Shown here one piece after another: positions 1 through 5,547 of a stretch of 7,900 bases of DNA (positions are counted from its first letter, which is position 1; every line of letters begins with the position of its first letter). Both the position numbers and the translations under genes were made by a program. A model generated the notes under the pieces. That model saw only the letters and a program-made list of their open reading frames with translations, was not told the DNA's origin and did no database searches. This DNA is from Actinomycetes bacterium (GTDB taxonomy: Bacteria; Actinomycetota; Actinomycetes; Streptosporangiales; Streptosporangiaceae): contig JAFACJ010000910.1 of NCBI GenBank assembly GCA_023425615.1, positions 1 to 7,900 on the forward strand, written 5' to 3'.

Positions 1-69
1 CCCCCCCCCCCCCCGGGCGCCCCCCCCCCCCCCCCCCCCCGGCCACCGCGGGCCCCGGGGGGGGGGGGG
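1..69. repeat. Poly-C / poly-G homopolymer tracts
   Basis: Seen directly: C14 at 1-14, then C21 at 20-40, a mixed GC spacer at 41-56 and G13 at 57-69. The C21 and G13 tracts are complementary, so a single strand could fold into a long all-GC hairpin, and the G-rich strand could form a quadruplex. Runs this long are rare even in high-GC actinobacteria. They may be a true slippage-prone tract or an assembly or sequencing artefact near a contig end. No coding role is visible. Confidence 0.7.
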
Positions 70-80
70 CCCGACGACAC

Positions 81-280
81 CGACACCCGAACACCTCACG
101 AACCAAATGCCCTGCACCCGCCCCGCCCAGGCAAAGCGCGGAACCTCGGGGCGGCCCGATGGCATCGGCACCCGAACCCACCACGGACCAGGTGCTCTGC
201 ACCCGCCCGCCCCGGGCAAAGCGCAGAACCTCGGGCAGGGAGGGCTGGTGGCATCGGCACCTGAACACATCGCGGACCAG
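81..280. repeat. Imperfect tandem direct repeat, period 85-89 bp
   Basis: Copy A spans 81-165, copy B 166-254, and a partial copy C begins at 255 and fades after about 280. Shared blocks in order are cgRcacccgaac, acggaccagg, ctgcacccgccc, ggcaaagcgc, gaacctcggg and ggcat. The first two copies are well conserved across their whole length, with small indels that explain the change of period from 85 to 89. The array lies between the homopolymer tracts and the start of the 320-1006 gene. One reading frame stays open through it, but the lengths are not a constant multiple of three, which argues against a coding repeat. With the homopolymer block, this accounts for the gene-free stretch 1-319. Confidence 0.75.
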
Positions 281-307
281 GCCGGAGGTCCCGGCCCACC
301 AAGCAGG

Positions 308-314
308 AAGGAGG
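308..314 (+). promoter_or_regulatory. Shine-Dalgarno site fixing the 320 start
   Basis: AAGGAGG at 308-314 lies five bases before the ATG at 320. It is the strongest ribosome binding site in the left part of the window. It decides against the in-frame ATG at 107, which would translate the tandem repeats. Confidence 0.8.
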
Positions 315-319
315 CGGGA

Positions 320-1006
320 ATGTCGGAATCAGAGCTATGGAAGTACCTCGCGGCCCACCAGGAGGAGCCACCCATCCTGCGGATCGTCCTCCCGGCCGCG
401 CTGGGCGAGGCCGCCCTGCTGCGCAAGCTGACCGACGCCCTCGACCGGACCCGCCACATGCTGGCCTATCATCTGGCCATCTGCCGCTACAGCATGGACC
501 AGGCCAAAGACAAAGGGGACGAGGAAGACGCCACCCTGTGGAGCGGGCAGACGCTCGGGATCGTCTACGCCATCGAACGCCTGGACGGCGACATCCTGGG
601 CGAGCTGGACTTGTGGGACCAGCAGGAGAAACAAACCCCCGAGGACCCCGAGACCATCAAAGCCATGGCCGAACAGCTCTCCTGGAGTCTGCAACGACCG
701 GCCTTCACCCTCCCAGACGTCCAAGACCCCACCCTGGGACTCAGGCTCGCCCTGCTCATCCGCGCGCAACGTGACGAACTCGTCGCCCAGGCCGTCGCCG
801 CGAACTACCGAGCGGTCATGGAGTACACCGAAGAGGGCGAAGCGCCCGACCCGGAGTACGGGCTGTACATGGCCCGTGCCCGCTGCTACGCGATGGCAGC
901 CGACGACCTCGACAACCTCCTGGCCCGCGCTTATGGCGTCCAAGAGGCACACGAGAAGTTCCTGAAAGAGCACGGCACCTGGCTGGGCCGCCTGGTCTTC
1001 TCCTGA
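320..1006 (+). CDS. Hypothetical protein, 228 aa, mostly helical
   Basis: I do not recognise this protein. The frame is open from 107, but the ATG at 320 follows a strong AAGGAGG and the upstream 71 codons are repeat sequence, so 320 is preferred. The product starts MSESELWKYLAAHQ and ends GTWLGRLVFS. It is acidic, lacks a signal peptide or membrane segment, and looks largely alpha-helical, with amphipathic stretches around residues 30-60 and 150-220. The segments RHMLAYHLAICRYSMDQAKD and ARARCYAMAADDLDNLLARA look like helical-bundle or TPR-like helices, but no catalytic motif is evident. Codons such as AAA and CAA seem more frequent than in the egt genes, giving a slightly foreign look. It ends 51 bases before the earliest kinase start and has no functional link that I can see. 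It could be an accessory or mobile-element protein; that is a guess. Confidence 0.65.
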   Translation: MSESELWKYLAAHQEEPPILRIVLPAALGEAALLRKLTDALDRTRHMLAYHLAICRYSMDQAKDKGDEEDATLWSGQTLGIVYAIERLDGDILGELDLWDQQEKQTPEDPETIKAMAEQLSWSLQRPAFTLPDVQDPTLGLRLALLIRAQRDELVAQAVAANYRAVMEYTEEGEAPDPEYGLYMARARCYAMAADDLDNLLARAYGVQEAHEKFLKEHGTWLGRLVFS

Positions 1007-1057
1007 ACCCGGACGCGCGCCAGACCGATACGCCGCCTTTCCCGCGAGTGCATATGT

Positions 1058-3061
1058 ATGGTCACGATCGCCGATCGTCCATCCCGCGATCGGGGACCGG
1101 TGTGGTTATGTGCCGGGGTGGCACACGATGGGGCGAGAACCATCATCGGCCGTTACCGGCTGGTGGAAGTGCTGGGCGAAGGCGGGATGGGCGCCGCGTG
1201 GCGGGCCCACGACGAGCGCATGGGCCGCGATGTCGTCCTCAAGCAGCTCAAACTGTCCCCGGCCCTGGACGCGACGGTACGCGGGCAGCTCGTGGCGCGG
1301 ATGGAGCGGGAGGCGCGGACGGCGGGGAGGCTCAAGCACCCGAATATCGTCACCGTCCACGACCAGTTCCACGACGAGAGCGGGCTGCCGTGGATCGTCA
1401 TGGAACTCATCCGAGGGCCCTCCCTCGCCGGGGTCGTCGAAGGGCGGGGCCCGCTGGAGGAGCGCGAGGCGGCGCGGATCGGGGCGCAGGTCGCCTCCGC
1501 CCTCGCCGCCGCGCACGAGGCGGGGATCGTGCACCGCGACATCAAGCCCGCCAACGTCCTGATCGAAGGGGACAGGGTCGTCGTCACCGACTTCGGCATC
1601 GCCGCCGTCTCCGACGAAGTGACACTCACCCCATACGGGGCGCTCCTTGGCACCCCCGCCTATATGGCGCCCGAGCAGGTCAACGACCGCGAAGCGACAC
1701 CGGCTTCCGATGTGTGGTCCCTCGGCACGACCCTGTACGCCGCCGTCGAAGGGCGGCGCGCCTTCACCGGCACCAGCACCGCGGCCCTCCTCCTGGCGGT
1801 GGCCCGCGGCAGGCCCGAGCCGCTCGTCAGGGCCCGCCTCCTGGCTCCGCTCCTGCTCGAACTCCTGCACTTCGACCCCGCACGGCGTCCCACCGCGGCC
1901 GAGGCGGCAACCGCCCTCGCCGCGATTGCCGCGGGGACGCAGCCCGCCGCCGAGCCCGCCACCAAGACCGCCATCGAGCCCGCCGCCGAGCCCGCCATCA
2001 TCCGTCCACGTCCGCCGCGGGAGAAGTCCGGCCCGTCCCGCCGGACGCTCCTCATCGGCCTCGGCGCGGTCGGCGTCGCCGTGGCGGTACCTACCGGATA
2101 CCTCCTCAGCCGCCCGGACGACCCCCCGTCCGGCTCCCCGCTCCCGCGCTGGAACCACACGCCGACCCTCCTGGAGGAGCAGCTCTCCGGCCACACCGAC
2201 GACGTCCGCGCCGTGGCGTTCAGCCCGGACGGGAGGTTCCTCGTCTCCGGCGGCCTCGACAGCCGGGTGCGGGTGTGGAGCGCGGCGACCGCGGACCCGG
2301 TCGGACGGCCGCTCACCGACCACACCGCGGCCGTCAACTCGGTGGCGTTCAGCCCCGACGGGGGGCTCCTGGCGACCGGCGGCAGGGACAACCTGGTGCG
2401 GTTCTGGTACGCGGACACCTGGAGCTCGTCGGGTGAGCCGCTCGCCGGCCACTCCACGGACATCACCTCGATGGCGTTCAGCCCGGACGGGAAGATCCTC
2501 GCCTCCGGCTGCGTCAGCGACGCGGTGCGGTTGTGGAACACGGCCGACCGAGAGCAGACCGGCAAGCAGCTCAGCGGCCACGACGGCACCGTCACCTCGG
2601 TGGTCTTCAGCCCGGACGGGAGGATCCTGGTGACGGCCGGCGCCGACAGCACGGTGCGGCTGTGGAACACGGACGGCTGGAACCAGGTCGGGGCGCCCCT
2701 CGCGGGCCACGCCGGGGAGGTCACCTCGGTGGCGTTCAGCCCGAACGGGAAGATCCTCGCCTCCGGCGGCGCCGACGGCACGGCGCGGCTGTGGGACACC
2801 GCCTCCTGGGCGCCGATCGGGCAGCCGCTCACCGGCCACGCCGGAGAGGTGCACACGGTGGCGTTCAGCCCGGACGGCGGCGCCCTGGCGACCGGCGGCG
2901 CCGACAAGACCGTCCGCCTGTGGGACGTCGCCACCCGTACCCCGATCGGGACACCGCTCACCGCGCACACCGACGCGGTCCGTTCGGTGGCGTTCAGCCC
3001 GAACGGGAGGCTCCTGGCCACGGGGAGCGATGACGGCACGATCCGCTGGTACCGGCTCTGA
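1058..3061 (+). CDS. Membrane Ser/Thr protein kinase with C-terminal seven-repeat WD40 propeller
   Basis: This is a Hanks-type (Pkn family) kinase, 667 aa from the ATG at 1058. The kinase domain is at about residues 33-285: glycine loop GEGGMGAAW (40-48), ATP-anchoring Lys62, helix-C Glu85, catalytic HRDIKPAN (159-166), DFG (178-180) and APE (204-206). All key residues are present, so it should be active. An Ala/Pro/Glu-rich linker (292-325) leads to one membrane segment at about 331-350, preceded by SRRTLL. Residues 376-667 are seven WD40 repeats, probably one closed propeller. With the kinase inside, the propeller would lie outside the membrane as a sensor or binding domain. The start is uncertain: no site has a good ribosome binding site. 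GTG at 1118 would give MAHDGARTIIGRYRL, which resembles the usual N-terminus of the family better. The egt operon begins 128 bases downstream on the same strand; the target is unknown. Confidence 0.93.
   Translation: MVTIADRPSRDRGPVWLCAGVAHDGARTIIGRYRLVEVLGEGGMGAAWRAHDERMGRDVVLKQLKLSPALDATVRGQLVARMEREARTAGRLKHPNIVTVHDQFHDESGLPWIVMELIRGPSLAGVVEGRGPLEEREAARIGAQVASALAAAHEAGIVHRDIKPANVLIEGDRVVVTDFGIAAVSDEVTLTPYGALLGTPAYMAPEQVNDREATPASDVWSLGTTLYAAVEGRRAFTGTSTAALLLAVARGRPEPLVRARLLAPLLLELLHFDPARRPTAAEAATALAAIAAGTQPAAEPATKTAIEPAAEPAIIRPRPPREKSGPSRRTLLIGLGAVGVAVAVPTGYLLSRPDDPPSGSPLPRWNHTPTLLEEQLSGHTDDVRAVAFSPDGRFLVSGGLDSRVRVWSAATADPVGRPLTDHTAAVNSVAFSPDGGLLATGGRDNLVRFWYADTWSSSGEPLAGHSTDITSMAFSPDGKILASGCVSDAVRLWNTADREQTGKQLSGHDGTVTSVVFSPDGRILVTAGADSTVRLWNTDGWNQVGAPLAGHAGEVTSVAFSPNGKILASGGADGTARLWDTASWAPIGQPLTGHAGEVHTVAFSPDGGALATGGADKTVRLWDVATRTPIGTPLTAHTDAVRSVAFSPNGRLLATGSDDGTIRWYRL
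1064..1078. promoter_or_regulatory. Perfect 7-bp-arm palindrome, candidate operator
   Basis: ACGATCG (1064-1070), one central C, then CGATCGT (1072-1078) form a perfect inverted repeat. A third CGATCG follows at 1087-1092, so this hexamer occurs three times in 28 bases. If translation really starts at GTG 1118, this block is leader DNA in front of the kinase gene and could bind a dimeric regulator. A weak -10-like TATGGT lies at 1057-1062. If translation starts at 1058 the palindrome is coding. The binding role is inferred only. Confidence 0.35.
2183..3058 (+). repeat. Seven 129-bp WD40 coding repeats
   Basis: The kinase C-terminus holds seven tandem units. The first six are exactly 43 codons and the last is 34 codons. 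Each follows the plan L-x-x-H-x(3)-V-x-S-VAFSP(D/N)G-x-x-L-x-(S/T)-G-x-x-D-x-x-V-R-x-W. The final unit ends in RWYRL and lacks the usual linker. The DNA is periodic too: gcgttcagccc recurs at the same phase in units 1, 2, 3, 5, 6 and 7. The lack of any indel among units points to duplication of whole units. Seven units match a complete beta-propeller. Confidence 0.93.
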
Positions 3062-3081
3062 AGATCGTCCTTGAGCCACCG

Positions 3082-3111
3082 GGATTTGTTGCGGAATCCA
3101 TGAGATTTTTT
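3082..3111 (+). terminator. Weak candidate intrinsic terminator after the kinase gene
   Basis: GGATT (3082-3086) can pair with AATCC (3095-3099) across an 8-base loop, and a run of six T follows at 3106-3111. The stem is only 5 bp and the T run is separated by six bases, so it would be weak. It overlaps the candidate egtA promoter, and only one of the two readings may be right. Confidence 0.22.
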
Positions 3112-3116
3112 AGTTT
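3086..3116 (+). promoter_or_regulatory. egtA: Candidate egtABCD promoter
   Basis: This is the only clearly AT-rich patch between the kinase gene and egtA. TTGTTG (3086-3091) resembles a -35 and TAGTTT (3111-3116) fits the TANNNT -10 of the main actinobacterial sigma factor. The 19-base spacer is somewhat long. Transcription would start near 3123, giving a leader of about 67 bases before the GTG start of egtA. This is inferred from sequence alone. Confidence 0.4.
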
Positions 3117-3127
3117 TGGGGGGATAG

Positions 3128-3181
3128 CTGATCCGGTTCACCAGGGAAGGTCTAGGGACCATGAGGCTGGGTGGGTATCAG
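3128..3181 (+). promoter_or_regulatory. Foldable egtA leader reaching the ribosome binding site
   Basis: Nested complementary segments are visible: CTGAT (3128-3132) with ATCAG (3177-3181), CACCAG (3139-3144) with CTGGGTG (3167-3173, one bulged G), and GGTC (3149-3152) with GACC (3157-3160) around a TAGG loop. The outer stem includes the first two bases of the AGGAGG site, so folding could limit translation of egtA. It does not match any riboswitch class that I recognise. The pairing was done by eye, and short stems are common in GC-rich DNA. Confidence 0.3.
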
Positions 3182-3199
3182 GAGGCGTCGTGTCCCTGA
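3161..3199 (+). CDS. Possible 12-codon leader ORF overlapping the egtA start
   Basis: ATG at 3161 opens a short frame encoding MRLGGYQEASCP and ending in TGA at 3197-3199. It crosses the egtA ribosome binding site and the GTG start at 3190 in a different frame. Its penultimate codon is Cys, upstream of a gene whose enzyme consumes cysteine. Upstream purine-rich stretches (gggaagg at 3144-3150, aggga at 3154-3158) are poorly spaced. It could easily be chance; no other Cys codons are present. Confidence 0.15.
   Translation: MRLGGYQEASCP
3180..3185 (+). promoter_or_regulatory. egtA: Shine-Dalgarno site fixing the egtA GTG start
   Basis: AGGAGG at 3180-3185 lies four bases before GTG 3190. It decides against the upstream in-frame ATG at 3100, which has no such site and would add 30 residues encoded by AT-rich leader DNA. 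Confidence 0.75.
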
Positions 3200-4311
3200 C
3201 CGAAGACGACGTGCACGGGTACGTGCGGGGCGTCTGTTTCAAGAAAGGGCCGCCGGGTCTGGTGGGGGCGGAGACCGAGTGGCTGGTGGAGGACAAGCGG
3301 CGGCCGGGGGAGCACGTCGCGGTGGAGCGGCTGCGGGTGCCGCTGATGAGAGGGGCCCTGCCCGGGGGCAGCCGGGTGACGTTCGAGCCGGGCGGGCAGC
3401 TGGAACTCAGCTCGCGGGCGCTACCGGGGGCGGAGGCGGCGTGCGCGGCACTGGCGGCCGATCTGGCCGAGGTGCGGAGGCGGCTGCCGTGGGTGGAACT
3501 GGTGGGGGCGGGCGTCGATCCCGTCCGGCCCTCGCGGATGCAACTCGACGAACTGCGGTACCGGTGCATGAGCCGGTACTTCGGCGACGTCACGATGATG
3601 TGCTCGACGGCCTCCGTCCAGGTCTGCCTGGACATCGGGACCGAGGAGCAGGCCGCGCGGCGGTGGCGGCTGGCGCACTGGCTGGGGCCCGTGCTGACCG
3701 CCTCCTTCGCCAACTCGCCGCTGCGGGAGGGGCGGCGGACGGGCTGGAAGTCGACACGGCAGGCGGTCTGGTCGCGGCTCGACCCGTCGCGGACCGACGC
3801 GCCCCCCGAGGGCGACCCCGAGGAGACCTGGGCGCGGTACGCGCTCGACGCCCAGGTGATGCTGATCCGGGGGCAGAGCTGGGTGATCGGGCCGGGGATG
3901 ACCTTCCGGGAGTGGATGCGCCTGGGGTCGCCGACGCTCGATGACTTCGCCTACCACCTGACCACGCTCTTCCCGCCGGTCCGGCCGCAGGGATGGCTGG
4001 AACTGAGGATGATCGACGCCCTTCCGGAACCGTTCTGGTGCGTTCCGATCGCGGTGGCGGCGGCGCTGATCGACCTGGTGCCGCAGGCCGCGGAGGCCGC
4101 CGCGGAACCCGTCGCGGGGCGCTGGGTGGAGGCGGCGCGGGACGGGCTGCGGGATCCGGCGCTGGCGAAGGCCGCGCTCACCTGCTTCGAAGCCGCCTGC
4201 TCGGTGCTCGACGGGCCGCTGAAACGCCTCACCGAACAGTACGCCGAACGGTATGTCGCCCGCGGCCTCTGCCCGGCCGACGACGTGAAGGAGTACGCGT
4301 GGACGCGCTGA
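3190..4311 (+). CDS. egtA: EgtA, glutamate-cysteine ligase of ergothioneine synthesis
   Basis: A GCS2-type ligase, 373 aa, that joins glutamate and cysteine using ATP to give gamma-glutamylcysteine, the sulfur donor for EgtB. Family features visible: GAETEWLVED near residue 26 (metal and substrate-binding acidic segment), FEPGGQLELSS at 65-75, DPVRPSRMQLDELRYRCMSRYF at about 110-131, MCSTASVQVCLDIG at 137-150, FANSPLREGRRTGWKSTRQA at 173-192 and PQGWLELRMIDALP at 266-279. It appears complete, though a little shorter than mycobacterial EgtA proteins as I remember them. There is no signal peptide, so it is cytosolic. The GTG at 3190 is chosen for its AGGAGG. The last 13 bases overlap egtB, suggesting coupled translation. 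A general GshA-like ligase is the alternative, but the position immediately ahead of egtBCD makes EgtA nearly certain. Confidence 0.95.
   Translation: MSLTEDDVHGYVRGVCFKKGPPGLVGAETEWLVEDKRRPGEHVAVERLRVPLMRGALPGGSRVTFEPGGQLELSSRALPGAEAACAALAADLAEVRRRLPWVELVGAGVDPVRPSRMQLDELRYRCMSRYFGDVTMMCSTASVQVCLDIGTEEQAARRWRLAHWLGPVLTASFANSPLREGRRTGWKSTRQAVWSRLDPSRTDAPPEGDPEETWARYALDAQVMLIRGQSWVIGPGMTFREWMRLGSPTLDDFAYHLTTLFPPVRPQGWLELRMIDALPEPFWCVPIAVAAALIDLVPQAAEAAAEPVAGRWVEAARDGLRDPALAKAALTCFEAACSVLDGPLKRLTEQYAERYVARGLCPADDVKEYAWTR
4288..4293 (+). promoter_or_regulatory. egtB: egtB Shine-Dalgarno site inside egtA
   Basis: AAGGAG at 4288-4293 sits within the last egtA codons, five bases before GTG 4299. 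It fixes the egtB start and implies that ribosomes finishing egtA can reinitiate on egtB. Confidence 0.7.
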
Positions 4312-5546
4312 AGGAACGCCTCGCCGCCGAGCTGATCGCCGCGCGGGAGCGGAGCCACCGCCTGACCTCCCTGGAGGACGCCGACCTCGTCTCCCAGGTG
4401 TCGCCGCTGATGTCCCCGCTGGTGTGGGACCTCGCCCACGTCGGCAACTACGAGGAACTGTGGCTGCTGCGGGAAGCGGCGGGGATCGAGCCGATGCGGC
4501 CCGAGATAGACAAGCTGTACGACGCGTTCGAACACCCACGGGCCGACCGCCCGTCACTGCCGCTGCTGCCGCCCGCCGAGGCGCGCACGTACATCCGGAC
4601 GGTCCGCGACAAGGTCCTCGACACCCTGGACGGGCTGAACCAGGAGAACGCCTTCCTCTACGAGATGGTCATCCAGCACGAGCACCAGCACGACGAGACC
4701 ATGCTCGCCACACACCAGCTGCGCAAAGTCATCTCGCACCTGAGCGAACAGGACCTCGCCACCGGCGTCACGCCCTGGGAGGCGGAGACGTACATCCCCG
4801 GAGGCCCGTTCGTCATGGGCACCTCGGACCATCCGGCCGCCTACGACAACGAACGTCCCGCACACGTAGTGGACGTCCCCGCGTACTTCATCGACACCGT
4901 CCCGGTCAGCAACGGCGACTATCTGGCGTTCATCGAGGCCGGCGGCTATGACGAAGAACGCTGGTGGCACCCCAAAGGCTGGGAGTGGAGGCAGACGAAA
5001 CAGATCGGCGCCCCCGCGTTCTGGTTCAAGGAAGGCGTGTGGCTGCGCCGCCGTTTCGGCACCGTCGAGCCCGTTCCGTTCGACGAGGCCGTCCAGCACG
5101 TCTGCTGGTACGAGGCCGACGCGTACGCGAGATGGGCGGGAAAACGTCTGCCCACGGAAGCCGAATGGGAGAAGGCCGCCCGCGGGGACGACAAACGTAC
5201 GTACCCGTGGGGCGACACGTACGACCCGGAGCGCGTCAACCTGGGCCAGCGGAGGCTACGGCCGTCCCCGGTCGGTTCCTTCCCCGAGGGGGCCTCGCCT
5301 TACGGGGTGCGGCAGCTCCTCGGAGACGTCTGGGAGTGGACGTCCACGGACTTCCACGGCTACCCCGGCTTCCGTGTGTACCCCTACAAGGAGTACTCCG
5401 AGGTCTTCTTCGGCCCCGACTACAAGGTCCTGCGCGGAGGTTCCTGGGCCACCGACCCTTCCGCCTGCCGCACCACGTTCCGGAACTGGGACTATCCGAT
5501 CCGCCGCCAGATCTTCGCCGGTTTCCGCTGCGCGAGGAGTGTGTGA
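4299..5546 (+). CDS. egtB: EgtB, hercynine oxygenase (iron-dependent sulfoxide synthase)
   Basis: A 415 aa cytosolic, non-heme iron enzyme that uses O2 to couple hercynine to gamma-glutamylcysteine, giving gamma-glutamyl-hercynylcysteine sulfoxide. Residues about 8-140 are a DinB-like helical domain. His47 (LAHVGNYEE) and the HxxxH pair His127 and His131 (QHEHQHDET) form the expected three-histidine iron site. Residues about 163-413 are the FGE-sulfatase (C-type-lectin-like) domain, with YIPGGPFVMGT, RLPTEAEWEKAARG, GDVWEWT and LRGGSW, ending FRNWDYPIRRQIFAGFRCAR. Length fits mycobacterial-type EgtB. The start is GTG 4299; the frame stays open upstream only because it lies across egtA. The stop is one base before egtC. 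No key residue is missing. A sulfatase-modifying factor is ruled out by the DinB domain and the neighbours. Confidence 0.97.
   Translation: MDALKERLAAELIAARERSHRLTSLEDADLVSQVSPLMSPLVWDLAHVGNYEELWLLREAAGIEPMRPEIDKLYDAFEHPRADRPSLPLLPPAEARTYIRTVRDKVLDTLDGLNQENAFLYEMVIQHEHQHDETMLATHQLRKVISHLSEQDLATGVTPWEAETYIPGGPFVMGTSDHPAAYDNERPAHVVDVPAYFIDTVPVSNGDYLAFIEAGGYDEERWWHPKGWEWRQTKQIGAPAFWFKEGVWLRRRFGTVEPVPFDEAVQHVCWYEADAYARWAGKRLPTEAEWEKAARGDDKRTYPWGDTYDPERVNLGQRRLRPSPVGSFPEGASPYGVRQLLGDVWEWTSTDFHGYPGFRVYPYKEYSEVFFGPDYKVLRGGSWATDPSACRTTFRNWDYPIRRQIFAGFRCARSV
5534..5539 (+). promoter_or_regulatory. egtC: egtC Shine-Dalgarno site inside egtB
   Basis: GAGGAG at 5534-5539 lies eight bases before GTG 5548, within the final codons of egtB. 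It supports starting egtC at 5548, which places the catalytic cysteine at position 2. Confidence 0.75.
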
Positions 5547-5547
5547 G

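Noticed and set aside
107..319. 71-residue N-terminal extension of the 320-1006 protein
   Set aside because: It translates the non-coding-looking tandem repeats and lacks a ribosome binding site at 107, whereas 320 has AAGGAGG.
335..973. 212-codon minus-strand frame opposite the 320-1006 gene
   Set aside because: Composition is that of a shadow frame. The plus strand has the good ribosome binding site and a balanced amino-acid content.
1007..1057. A conventional promoter between the orphan gene and the kinase
   Set aside because: No TTGACA-like hexamer stands at a proper distance from the weak -10-like TATGGT at 1057-1062, so I list only the palindrome.
1048..2436. 462-codon frame overlapping the kinase on the + strand
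   Set aside because: Arg/Pro-rich translation typical of an out-of-frame high-GC reading. The overlapping frame carries the full kinase and WD40 motifs.
1106..3079. 657-codon open frame on the minus strand opposite the kinase
   Set aside because: It is a GC-bias shadow: its protein is Gly/Arg/Pro/Ala-rich, shows the same 43-residue period as the WD40 repeats read backwards, and has no domain logic.
3100..3189. ATG 3100 as the start of egtA
   Set aside because: No ribosome binding site, AT-rich leader DNA, and the extra residues (MRFFSFGGIADP...) do not look like EgtA. GTG 3190 has AGGAGG.
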